A stretch of DNA of 26,121 nucleotides, from the NCBI GenBank assembly GCA_902461815.1, contig CABPZE010000027.1:1-26121 (forward strand), read 5' to 3'. Below the pieces are notes generated by a model. That model was not told where the DNA came from, did not search any database, and was given only the letters and a program-made list of their open reading frames with translations. Position 1 is the first letter of the stretch, and each line of letters begins with the position of its first letter. The stretch comes from CAG-390 sp003523225. GTDB lineage: Bacteria; Bacillota; Clostridia; Oscillospirales; CAG-272. This document shows positions 1 through 7,146 of the stretch, in pieces. A program made the position numbers and the translations under genes.

Positions 1-339
1 CACCTCGCGCTTTGCGCGAGCCCGGGAAGTTCGCACAGCGAGAATTTGAGCCTCAGCGCATTCCCGGGAAGCGAGTACGAGACATAGCTTCACCTACACC
101 CACAAACTTCCGGCGGGTTCTCATCCACATTGCCATGTGCCAAAAGAAAGCAGGCACATGGGCGGGAATCGAACGCACACCTCGCGCTTTGCGCGAGCTG
201 AGGAAGTTCGCACAGCGAGAATTTGAGCCTCAGTGCATTCCCGGGAAGCGAGTGAGAGACGTAGCTTCACCTACATCCACAAACTTCCGGCGGATCCTCA
301 TCCACATTGCCATGTGCCAAAAGAAAGCAGGCACATAAG
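1..339. repeat. 177-bp tandem repeat array, two visible copies, left end cut by the window
   Basis: A unit starting at base 1 begins again at base 178, so the period is 177 bases. Both copies contain CACCTCGCGCTTTGCGCGAG at the start, a GGGAAGCGAG block, ACAAACTTCCGGCGG, and end in CCACATTGCCATGTGCCAAAAG. Point differences are scattered. Read on the minus strand, each unit carries GTTCGATTCCCGCC, which looks like the T-arm and 3' end of a tRNA, preceded by a 7-bp hairpin CTCGCGC-AAA-GCGCGAG and followed by the same CCTGCTTTCTTTTGG tail that lies downstream of the real tRNA-Gly. The array probably continues left of the window. The period is a multiple of three, so an open frame runs through, but nothing supports it being coding. 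Function unknown; it may derive from duplicated tRNA-flanking DNA. Confidence 0.85.
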
Positions 340-356
340 TGCCTGCTTTCTTTTGG
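317..356 (-). terminator. Hairpin terminator of tRNA-Gly
   Basis: This is a perfect 18-bp inverted repeat, CCAAAAGAAAGCAGGCAC / GTGCCTGCTTTCTTTTGG, around an ATAA loop. On the minus strand it starts at the tRNA 3' end and its descending arm is T-rich (TTTCTTTT), as expected of an intrinsic terminator. One arm also occurs in both tandem repeat units to the left. Confidence 0.75.
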
Positions 357-427
357 AGCAGGTAACGGGAATCGAACCCGCATAACCAGCTTGGGAAGCT
401 GGAGTTTTGCCATTAGACTATACCTGC
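354..427 (-). tRNA. tRNA-Gly (anticodon CCC)
   Basis: The minus strand reads GCAGGTA (5' acceptor arm), D-arm, anticodon arm CCAGC-TTCCCAA-GCTGG with anticodon CCC, T-arm GCGGG-TTCGAAT-CCCGT, TACCTGC (3' acceptor arm) and an encoded TCCA end. The acceptor stem is fully paired over seven bases and the length is 74 nt including CCA. A promoter lies directly upstream and a long hairpin directly downstream, so it appears to be a single-gene transcription unit. The only ambiguity is where the mature transcript ends within the hairpin arm. Confidence 0.95.
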
Positions 428-437
428 GTATGCATAT

Positions 438-466
438 ATTCTATCTCAAATCGGACTGTTTGTCAA
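438..466 (-). promoter_or_regulatory. Sigma-A promoter of tRNA-Gly
   Basis: On the minus strand, TTGACA (466-461) and TAGAAT (443-438) are separated by 17 bases. The -10 box lies about 11 bases from the tRNA 5' end, giving a very short leader. This is close to the ideal consensus for a stable-RNA promoter. Confidence 0.85.
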
Positions 467-568
467 CCCCAAAAATAATTTTTCTTGCATCATATCCAAT
501 CAGGTCATCGCCGCGTATTCAGCGGCACTGTATCAAAGTATCTGTATGAAAGGAAATGTCAACCTGCA

Positions 569-1480
569 ATGAAACTTGCAACCTCAACCTGTATTTTTCC
601 CGGTAAGCGCGGCGGCGGCAGAACCTCCCTTGAGGAATCTATCCGTCTTTGCTATGATTGCGGCTTCCGTGTCATCGACCTCAACTTCTGCTCCGCTTCA
701 AATCCCAACAGCGGAAGCGAGCTGGTAGGAGACGACTGGGAGCGTAATGTTGACCGTCTTGGCGATCTTGCCGCTGAGCTTGGCATTACATACAATCAGT
801 CGCACGCTCCGTTTGATTCAAACCTTTACCGTCCGGAGATCAAGCTCTCCGACGAGTACCGCGCCTGGTATGCCGAAAGTGTACGCCGCTCAATTATCGC
901 CAGCGGCAGGCTCGGAGTGCGCTTTGTGACCACGCACGCGCAGACAGCCACCGAGAACGACGAGATGAACATGGAGGAAAATATCCGGGCAAATCTTGAT
1001 TTTTATCTTCCTCTTGTTGAGCTTGCCAAAAAGCACGGCACGGGAATTTCAATTGAAAATATGGCTGAATTCCACCCGCTCAAGACCAAGCACCGCTTTA
1101 CCGCTACGGTTGAGGAGCAGATAGCCGTTATCGACGCCATCGGCGATCCTGTTTCCTGCCGCGCTACATGGGATTTCGGTCACGCGGAGCTTGTGTACCG
1201 CGACCAGGCGGCTCAGCTTAAAAAGCTCGGCTCGCGCCTTTGCTCGACTCACGTGCAGGAAAATCGCGGGCTTAACGACGACCATTTTCTTCCCTTTGTG
1301 CGCGGAAATACCGCGTGGGAGGTGCTTATGCCTCTGCTCAAGGAAATGAATTACGACGGCGATTTTACATATGAGGTGCACGGCTTTTATGCCTCCATTC
1401 CTCAGGAGCTTCGCCCTGCTGCCGGGCGTCTTGGCTTCAAGATAGGCACATATCTTGTCGACCTTTACAATAAGGCGTGA
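569..1480 (+). CDS. Sugar phosphate isomerase/epimerase family TIM-barrel protein
   Basis: A 303-residue protein of the xylose isomerase-like TIM-barrel superfamily (AP endonuclease 2 / sugar isomerase-epimerase fold). Visible metal-site signatures are SIENM (Glu163), TWDFGH (Asp202, His205), STHVQEN (His228) and YEVHG (Glu269), in the order typical of the family. No signal peptide; cytosolic. The frame is open further upstream, but ATG 569 is preferred because AAAGGAAA lies 12 bases before it and the upstream residues do not resemble the family. It is followed 92 bases later by a phosphohexomutase gene, which suits a sugar-related role. Substrate and exact reaction (isomerase, epimerase or dehydratase) cannot be told from sequence. 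Confidence 0.85.
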   Translation: MKLATSTCIFPGKRGGGRTSLEESIRLCYDCGFRVIDLNFCSASNPNSGSELVGDDWERNVDRLGDLAAELGITYNQSHAPFDSNLYRPEIKLSDEYRAWYAESVRRSIIASGRLGVRFVTTHAQTATENDEMNMEENIRANLDFYLPLVELAKKHGTGISIENMAEFHPLKTKHRFTATVEEQIAVIDAIGDPVSCRATWDFGHAELVYRDQAAQLKKLGSRLCSTHVQENRGLNDDHFLPFVRGNTAWEVLMPLLKEMNYDGDFTYEVHGFYASIPQELRPAAGRLGFKIGTYLVDLYNKA

Positions 1481-1572
1481 GTTTTTGCCGATTGGCGGCT
1501 GGTTGGGCGTATGAATCCGCCGCGCGTTGCATAAACTCACTATATGAATGATGCTTTGAAAGGAACCTGAAA

Positions 1573-3252
1573 ATGACAGCATATGAAATCTATGCTCATT
1601 GGCTTGGATGCGAAAGTATGGACTCATCGCTCCGCGACGAGCTTGAGCGTATAAAGGATGATCCGGCACAGATAGAGGACTGCTTCGGCAGAGAGCTGGA
1701 GTTCGGAACAGCCGGACTTCGCGGTGTGCTCGGACCGGGCCCGGGAAGGATGAACGTCTGCACCGTCAGCCGTGTCAGCGCGGGATATGCCGCATATATC
1801 GCTTCGTCGGGTAATGACGCCTGCCGCCGCGGTGTGGTAATAGCGCACGACAACCGCCGTATGTCCCGCGAATTTGCGCTTACTGCGGCAGGTGTATTCG
1901 CTGCCGCCGGGGTGCATGCGTATCTTTTTGACTCGCTTCGTCCGACCCCGGAGCTTTCCTTTGCCGTCCGGCATCTCGGTGCTGCCGGAGGCGTAATGAT
2001 AACCGCGTCGCACAATCCTCCGGAATACAATGGGTATAAAATTTACAATTCCGAGGGCTGTCAGCAGGGACTTGACGAGACCGAGCGGGTGAAAAAATTC
2101 ATCGGTGAGATCGGGGATTATCTTAAAGTGCCTTGCCTTGATATCGACAGCGCTGACGGTCTGATCTCAGTCCTCGGCAATGATGTGGACGAGGCATATT
2201 ACCGCGCGGTGAAGTCAATATCCCTCCGTCCGGTAAACGCCGCGGGGTTGCGCGTCGTTTATTCGCCCCAGCACGGCACCGGCAATGTCCCGGTGCGCCG
2301 CGTTCTTGCCGATCTCGGCTATGACGTTGTTCCGGTAGAGGAGCAGTGCGTACCCGATCCTGATTTTTCCGCTACCGCCAGCCCGAACCCCGAATCCCCG
2401 GCGGCATATGAAAAGGCTCTCGCGCTTGCCGACCGCGCACGCGCCGATATCGTTATCACTACCGACCCGGACTGCGACCGTCTCGGAGTGGCGGCGCGCG
2501 CGGATGACGGCTCTATGACGCTTATGACGGGCAACCAGTCGGCGGCGGTGCTGCTTGAATATATACTTTCCACCCACCGCGCGGCGGGAACGATGCCGGA
2601 AAAGCCGCTGATGATAAACACCATAGTCACCTCTGACCTTGGCGACCGGGTGTGCGCTTCCTACGGCGTTAAAGTTGAGAAAACGCTAACGGGATTTAAA
2701 TTTATCGGCGACAGGATCGCCCGTCATCTTGAGCGCCGCGACGCCGGATATGTTTTCGGCTATGAGGAAAGCTACGGCTGCCTTATCGGAGACTTTGTCC
2801 GCGACAAGGACGCGGTTCAGGCGTCGTTGATGCTTTGCGAGGCTGCGGCGTATTACAAGGAGCAGGGAAAGACCCTTATCAACGTGCTTGATGAGCTTTA
2901 TTCAAGATTCGGATTTTACCTTGACACTCAGTCTAATTTCTTCTTCCGCGGTGCGGCGGGGCAGAAAAAAATTGCCGCTCTCACGGCGGGATTGCGCCGG
3001 GAGCATCCGACCGAGGTCACAGGGGCAAGACTTGTTCGTATGGAGGACTACCTTTCTGCCGAAACGCAGGCTGAAGGCTTCCCGGAGTCCGATGTGCTGA
3101 GATTCGTATTCAGCGACGGCTGCTGGGTGGCTGTCCGTCCCTCCGGAACCGAGCCTAAATGCAAGTTCTATTACTGTGTACGCGCCAATGACAGAGCCGC
3201 CGCAGAGAATAAGCTCGCGGCGTTTAAAGAGGCGTTCGAGCCGAAGGTGTGA
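1573..3252 (+). CDS. Phosphoglucomutase/phosphomannomutase family protein
   Basis: A 559-residue alpha-D-phosphohexomutase that moves phosphate between C1 and C6 of a hexose, linking glycolysis to sugar-nucleotide synthesis. All four family signatures are present in order: GTAGLRG near residue 45; the active-site phosphoserine loop TASHNPP with Ser146; the Mg2+ loop DPDCDRLG (Asp298, Asp300, Asp302); and the sugar-recognition loop GYEESYG at 396-402. The phosphate-binding RPSGTEPK lies near the C-terminus. The length matches the PgcA/PGM2-like branch rather than the shorter GlmM branch (about 450). AAAGGAAC precedes ATG 1573. Glucose versus mannose preference is not decidable, so no symbol is given. 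A structured noncoding stretch and a terminator follow. Confidence 0.93.
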   Translation: MTAYEIYAHWLGCESMDSSLRDELERIKDDPAQIEDCFGRELEFGTAGLRGVLGPGPGRMNVCTVSRVSAGYAAYIASSGNDACRRGVVIAHDNRRMSREFALTAAGVFAAAGVHAYLFDSLRPTPELSFAVRHLGAAGGVMITASHNPPEYNGYKIYNSEGCQQGLDETERVKKFIGEIGDYLKVPCLDIDSADGLISVLGNDVDEAYYRAVKSISLRPVNAAGLRVVYSPQHGTGNVPVRRVLADLGYDVVPVEEQCVPDPDFSATASPNPESPAAYEKALALADRARADIVITTDPDCDRLGVAARADDGSMTLMTGNQSAAVLLEYILSTHRAAGTMPEKPLMINTIVTSDLGDRVCASYGVKVEKTLTGFKFIGDRIARHLERRDAGYVFGYEESYGCLIGDFVRDKDAVQASLMLCEAAAYYKEQGKTLINVLDELYSRFGFYLDTQSNFFFRGAAGQKKIAALTAGLRREHPTEVTGARLVRMEDYLSAETQAEGFPESDVLRFVFSDGCWVAVRPSGTEPKCKFYYCVRANDRAAAENKLAAFKEAFEPKV

Positions 3253-3440
3253 AATAACCGGTCTCCCTTGCGGACTTTTTGCCGTTGCTTCCTGCCTTGA
3301 CGCGGATATTGACCGCGCCGGGGACTTGACGACGACCCGCGAGGAGTTATCCTGGGGGTCGAGTGTGGCAACAGATCCCGCCTTAGTCATAGCTGTACCG
3401 AAAAACGCCCGTATTTTGCGGGCGTTTTTGGCTTTTTTTA
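3253..3440 (+). ncRNA. Candidate structured RNA between the phosphohexomutase gene and its terminator
   Basis: This is about 150 noncoding bases ending in a strong intrinsic terminator. Paired elements seen by eye are outer CGGT/ACCG, GCGG/CCGC and GTTGC/GCAAC (all far apart and nested), a hairpin CGCGG-ATATTGA-CCGCG, and a hairpin CGACCC...AGGA-GTTA-TCCT...GGGTCG. Together they would make a multibranch fold with the terminator as 3' end. It does not match SRP RNA or tmRNA as I know them; a 6S-like RNA is possible but the match is not convincing. No clear promoter was seen just upstream, so it could be a processed 3' UTR of the mutase mRNA. Confidence 0.3.
3401..3438 (+). terminator. Strong, probably bidirectional intrinsic terminator
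   Basis: AAAAACGCCCG and CGGGCGTTTTT form a GC-rich stem around TATTTTG, followed by GGCTTTTTTT on the plus strand. The minus strand also ends in a run of five T. It can therefore end both the plus-strand mutase transcript and the converging minus-strand two-component transcript. Confidence 0.9.
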
Positions 3441-3492
3441 TAGTGAATTACCGATATCAGAGCTCACTGAACACATTGCCGTGTCCTGACGA

Positions 3493-4170
3493 TCACTGTT
3501 CCGATATTTTATAAAGCATACATGGCCTGCCGCCCGTTTCGTAATACATCTCGGCGGTAACCTTGCCGGTTTCCGAAAGGTAGTTCATATACCGTCTTAC
3601 CGTAACCCCGGTAAGACCTGTTTTTTCGGCTATATCGTCGCCAGTCAGCCACGAGTCTTTGCACTCTTTCATGTTTTCAACGATGAGCCACAGTGTTTTT
3701 TCCTGAATTCCTTTCGGATACATATCCTCACTCTTCCTGTGTGAATTTTCAATTATATGATCTATATTCTTTTGGTTAAGCGTTTCAAGGTTCATCAGCG
3801 CGTTTGTCTGAGCAATGAATTTGTCGAGTGCTACGCGAAATCTGTCATATGTAAATGGTTTCACCAAATAATCCACTGCACCGAGATGAAGGGCTTCCTG
3901 CAAAGAATCACGGTCGTTTGCCGCCGTTACCATGATAACATCCACCGGTATCTGCCTTCTTCTTATCTGGCGCAGGGTTTCAAATCCGTCGGTCAGCGGC
4001 ATAAACACATCAAGGACGATCAGATCAACAGGATTGCTTTCAATAAAATCAAGCGCGCTTTTGCCGTCCCTGCACTTTTCCACGACCCTAAAATCCCTGT
4101 TTCGATTTATATACTGTTCGTTTATCATTGCGACCATCGGGTCATCTTCCACAATTAAAACCTTGTACAT
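3493..4170 (-). CDS. Response regulator, CitB/DcuR-type
   Basis: A 225-residue response regulator. The N-terminal receiver domain (about 1-120) has the acidic pair Asp9/Asp10, phosphoacceptor Asp54 in IVLDVFMP, a conserved Thr in MVTAAND and Lys in LVKPF. The C-terminal part (about 160-220) holds a winged helix-turn-helix, LTGDDIAEKTGLTGVTVRRY, as in CitB/DcuR/MalR regulators of carboxylate uptake and metabolism. The start is supported by GGGGGAG, which overlaps the stop region of the upstream kinase gene; the gap is 15 bases, so the two are co-transcribed and probably translationally linked. Likely targets are nearby, including the divergent PQ-loop/SGNH genes, but this is inference. Confidence 0.92.
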   Translation of the reverse strand: MYKVLIVEDDPMVAMINEQYINRNRDFRVVEKCRDGKSALDFIESNPVDLIVLDVFMPLTDGFETLRQIRRRQIPVDVIMVTAANDRDSLQEALHLGAVDYLVKPFTYDRFRVALDKFIAQTNALMNLETLNQKNIDHIIENSHRKSEDMYPKGIQEKTLWLIVENMKECKDSWLTGDDIAEKTGLTGVTVRRYMNYLSETGKVTAEMYYETGGRPCMLYKISEQ

Positions 4171-4185
4171 ACATAGTCTCCCCCG

Positions 4186-5853
4186 TTATTGGCTTTTGGA
4201 AAAGCTGACAGTGAATGAGGTGCCTACACCCTTCTGTGATTCCGTTGTAATTGTTCCGCCAAGTTCATCGACCATTGTTTTTACCTGATAAAGACCCGTT
4301 CCTCTGCTGGTACCCTTGGTGGAGAATCCGTTTTCAAATATTCTGTCAATGTCTGCCGGGTCGATTCCGACGCCTGTATCATCGGTCGTTATAAGAAGTG
4401 CGCCGGGCTTGGAGTAAATGCCGAACATCAATTCCTTGGGCTTGTCGAATACCGCTTTGTTATCGTTCATTGCATCAAATGCGTTGTCGATCAGGTTGCC
4501 TATTACGGTTACAAGCATTGAGTCAGGCAGCGGATAATCGCTTTTGGAGTAGTTGCAGCCTTCCCTGAGAACAAATTTTATGTTCAGCTCTGAGGCTCTG
4601 GCAGCTTTTCCGATCAGTAGCGCGGCAACGGCAGGCTCACTTACAGCAGACATTATTTTGCTTATGGTCGTTCTCTGCACAATAGTTATATTTTCAATGT
4701 AAGAAGTAGCTTTATCGTACATTCCCATTTGAATAAGACCGAGAATTACATGCAGCTTGTTTGTAAAGTCATGGTTGTTCGCACGCATGGCATCGACAAG
4801 ATACCGTGTACCTGTCAGATCCTCCATCAGCTTTGTGTACTCGGCGCGGTCATGAAGAATACCTACAGCGCCGACCGTACCGTTGTCATCCTTGATAGGT
4901 ATCCGGTCTATCAGTATATCAGACCTTCCAAGCCGCGGCTCCCGGATATTGAATTCTTTTTCCCCGCTTTTTAGTGTGTGATCGAAAAGCGTGCCATCGC
5001 AGATATTGCCAAGCGGAGCGCCGACAATATTTTTTACGCCTGTATTTTGTCCGCCGCCGAGCATTGAAACGGCAGCATTGTTTACAAATTGAACAGATCC
5101 GGTCTTGTCGATTGCAATTATTCCTTCATCAAGTGATTCAAGAATATTATCCCTGACCTGATACATGGCTGAAAAAACATCCGGCTCATATCCGTGGAGA
5201 CTCTTTTTTATACTGCTTGAAAGCTCGGCGGAAAGAATTAGCTCTATTAAAACAGCCGCTAAAGTTATCAAAGCATAAAATGTAAGCGTCTGGAATGTCT
5301 CGGCTTTTATATTTTCCATAAGCATGATAGCCATGACAAAGCCTATATAGTTGCCCTCGCTGTCGTAAATAGCCGAATAAGCCCTGCGCTGTGTTCCGGA
5401 AGGTCCGCTGTCGTATGCTGTATAGAATTCCCGGTTGTTTTCCTTGAATTCAGGTATGGTTCCGTCATATATTGTACCAATCAGTTCGTGGGTTGAGTGA
5501 TACAGTCGGATATTGTCACAGCTCACGACAGAGATGACGTCTATATCGTCAAGCGTATCCTTAAGAGAATCAAGATACCCCATCAGAATGTCCTTATGCG
5601 CCTCTTCCTCTCCGCTCACTTTTTCCATATTCAGAATAGGAGAATGCGCAATGGCTTCCGCAACATTCTGTAGATTCTGATCGCGTTTCTGCATTTCGAA
5701 ATGAATATTGATCATTGTACCCGAAATGCCGAGAAAAAGAGCGAGCGAAATTATAAGGATCAGCTGTGTTGCAAAAATCTTTTTCTGTATGTGCTTGGCG
5801 GAGGACTTTTTTGGGCCGCCTGTTTTATTTTCGTCCATGACATTATTTCTCAC
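4186..5853 (-). CDS. Sensor histidine kinase, CitA/DcuS-type
   Basis: A membrane kinase of up to 555 residues. TM1 is at about 28-48, followed by an extracytoplasmic PAS/Cache-like sensor (about 50-185) with a motif reminiscent of citrate/C4-dicarboxylate sensors (LYHSTHELIGT, then RRAYSAIYD). TM2 is at about 187-208. A cytoplasmic PAS domain (about 230-340) precedes the phosphoacceptor helix NHDFTNKLHVI with His361. The ATPase domain has VIGNLIDNAFDAM (N box), DDTGVGI (G1) and GTGLYQV (G2). The start is uncertain: GTG at 5853 or ATG at 5838; neither has a strong ribosome site. The ligand is unknown, since the sensor lacks the canonical HPDP-type motif. Partner of the regulator directly downstream. 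Confidence 0.92.
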   Translation of the reverse strand: MRNNVMDENKTGGPKKSSAKHIQKKIFATQLILIISLALFLGISGTMINIHFEMQKRDQNLQNVAEAIAHSPILNMEKVSGEEEAHKDILMGYLDSLKDTLDDIDVISVVSCDNIRLYHSTHELIGTIYDGTIPEFKENNREFYTAYDSGPSGTQRRAYSAIYDSEGNYIGFVMAIMLMENIKAETFQTLTFYALITLAAVLIELILSAELSSSIKKSLHGYEPDVFSAMYQVRDNILESLDEGIIAIDKTGSVQFVNNAAVSMLGGGQNTGVKNIVGAPLGNICDGTLFDHTLKSGEKEFNIREPRLGRSDILIDRIPIKDDNGTVGAVGILHDRAEYTKLMEDLTGTRYLVDAMRANNHDFTNKLHVILGLIQMGMYDKATSYIENITIVQRTTISKIMSAVSEPAVAALLIGKAARASELNIKFVLREGCNYSKSDYPLPDSMLVTVIGNLIDNAFDAMNDNKAVFDKPKELMFGIYSKPGALLITTDDTGVGIDPADIDRIFENGFSTKGTSRGTGLYQVKTMVDELGGTITTESQKGVGTSFTVSFSKSQ

Positions 5854-5892
5854 TTTCAGAAATCCGGATACCTTTGGTATTGGTTCAAGAAC

Positions 5893-5921
5893 ATTATATC
5901 ATATGTTCAGGCTGTTTTCAA
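5893..5921 (-). promoter_or_regulatory. Sigma-A promoter of the two-component operon
   Basis: On the minus strand, TTGAAA (5921-5916) and a perfect TATAAT (5898-5893) are 17 bases apart. The -10 box is about 40 bases upstream of the kinase start. Confidence 0.8.
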
Positions 5922-6001
5922 TTTCGTTGCTTACTTAAATGGCTTTTGAAAGTAAAATAAATGACATGTCAGCAAAAAAAGTGTTTGTTTTTTTCATATG
6001 A

Positions 6002-6030
6002 TTGTTTTTGCCGGGGAAGTGTGATATCAT
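6002..6030 (+). promoter_or_regulatory. Likely promoter of the PQ-loop/SGNH gene pair
   Basis: TTGTTT (6002-6007) and TATCAT (6025-6030) are 17 bases apart, and the ribosome site AAAGGAGAT follows before ATG 6057. The -35 box is weak, which would suit activation by a regulator such as the divergently encoded one. Confidence 0.5.
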
Positions 6031-6056
6031 ATGGTCAAAATAAAGGAGATTCAACT

Positions 6057-6371
6057 ATGGGTTCTGTACTGGAAACAATTATGCTTATTTGCTTTGGCTT
6101 TTCTTGGCCGCTCAATCTCATTAAGACTTACAAATCTAAAACATCCCACAGCACAAGTCTTGCTTTTATACTGCTCATAATCGCCGGTTATATTGCCGGA
6201 ATAACTGCGAAGATCGTAACGCATCAGATCAGCTATGTACTGATTGCTTATCTGCTGAATCTTGCAATCGTACTTCTGAATCTTATGGTTTATTTCAGAA
6301 ACATGTCTTTTGACAAAAAGACCGACAGTAAATCGGCGCAGGTGACACCGAAAAAATGTCAGACACGATAA
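6057..6371 (+). CDS. SemiSWEET/PQ-loop family small membrane protein
   Basis: A 104-residue protein with three predicted TM segments (about 4-22, 34-56, 62-84) and a short charged cytoplasmic tail. The first segment ends in SWPLNLIKTYKSKTSHSTSL, which has the form of the PQ-loop repeat (aromatic/Pro, Asn-Leu, Lys-Thr, Ser-Thr-x-Ser-Leu). The three-helix single-repeat size equals bacterial SemiSWEETs, which work as dimers in facilitated sugar movement. The start at 6057 is chosen because AAAGGAGAT lies just before it, although the frame is open further upstream. An SGNH-like gene follows 46 bases later, and the two-component operon is divergent. Substrate unknown; 'transport' rests on family resemblance only. 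Confidence 0.72.
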   Translation: MGSVLETIMLICFGFSWPLNLIKTYKSKTSHSTSLAFILLIIAGYIAGITAKIVTHQISYVLIAYLLNLAIVLLNLMVYFRNMSFDKKTDSKSAQVTPKKCQTR

Positions 6372-6417
6372 GCACAATGAGAGAAACATCTTTGAATATG
6401 AACGGAGGCAAACAAAA

Positions 6418-7002
6418 ATGTTTGAAAACGAAATAACAAAATACAAGGCTCTTAATGAACTTGCCGAACATGGAGGCAGCGTAATTTTCGGAGGCAGTGA
6501 CGATATTGAAATCCCTCTGTGCGAATTAAAGCAGGCATTTTCTCTTGGTTCAAACCTTTATAACAGGAGCTTCCCGGAGATATCAGTATCTTGCGCAAAG
6601 GAAATATACGATATATGTGTCGCTGACTTGTGTCCTGACAATGTGTTGCTGCATATCGGTGCAGCAGATATAAAGTTATTCGGTGAGAACAAGCAGCAGT
6701 TTGATTCAGAGTACCGTGAGCTTATCGCGGGTATCAGAAAACACGATAAAAAATGTAATATAGTTATTGTGTCTTTGAAAAACAGTTCGGACAGCGCAGT
6801 TATTTCTGATATGAATCAACACCTTCGTTATATCGCCGAAACAGAGCATTGTGAGTTCGTGGACATTGGAGTCAAGCATATTCAGAGACTCCGGGAAAAC
6901 AAGGATGTCCTTTCATTCGTTTACTCAGCGGGGTTTGTGCACCCGCTGTCCAATAAACTCCCGCTTTACGATCTTGCTGACGTCTTATTCTGCTGTGGAT
7001 AA
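6418..7002 (+). CDS. SGNH/GDSL-hydrolase-like protein with degenerate motifs
   Basis: A 194-residue protein without a signal peptide. It can be read as an SGNH fold: block I GGSDD near residue 25 (candidate nucleophile Ser27), block II around NRSFPEIS, block III LHIGAADIK where the usual GxND is GAAD, and a C-terminal VHPLSNK supplying the His. A predicted alternation of strands (VIFGG, VLLHIG, CNIVIVSL, CEFVDIG) fits the flavodoxin-like core. The oxyanion Asn of block III is absent, so activity as an ordinary esterase is doubtful. ACGGAGG precedes ATG 6418. It probably shares a transcript with the PQ-loop gene upstream and is ended by the hairpin at 7106-7146. Confidence 0.5.
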   Translation: MFENEITKYKALNELAEHGGSVIFGGSDDIEIPLCELKQAFSLGSNLYNRSFPEISVSCAKEIYDICVADLCPDNVLLHIGAADIKLFGENKQQFDSEYRELIAGIRKHDKKCNIVIVSLKNSSDSAVISDMNQHLRYIAETEHCEFVDIGVKHIQRLRENKDVLSFVYSAGFVHPLSNKLPLYDLADVLFCCG

Positions 7003-7105
7003 TAATTCACCGATGTGAGTTAGGTAATATTATTTTTTCATTGGTTTGAACATTGGAACAGTATCAAACGAGTTGTTTGGTCGATGAATTTTCAATATTT
7101 GTTTT

Positions 7106-7146
7106 ACACCGGGCTGTTGCATTTAGCGACAGTCCGGTGTTTTTAT
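7106..7146 (+). terminator. Intrinsic terminator of the PQ-loop/SGNH unit
   Basis: ACACCGG...CTGT pairs with ACAG...CCGGTGT around a short loop, followed by TTTTTAT on the plus strand. The stop codon of the opposing XRE-type gene lies inside this hairpin, so the two converging genes share these bases. Confidence 0.8.

Noticed and set aside
12..338. Open frame of 108 codons through the tandem repeats
   Set aside because: It is open because the 177-base period is a multiple of three; it starts at TTG with no ribosome site and simply repeats itself. The RNA-like hairpins and tRNA-like parts lie on the other strand.
1..357. CRISPR array
   Set aside because: The repeated unit is 177 bases with near-identical content throughout, not short repeats with unique spacers.
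307..549. Open frame of 80 codons over the tRNA-Gly
   Set aside because: It is the antisense translation of the tRNA gene, a well-known source of false protein predictions.
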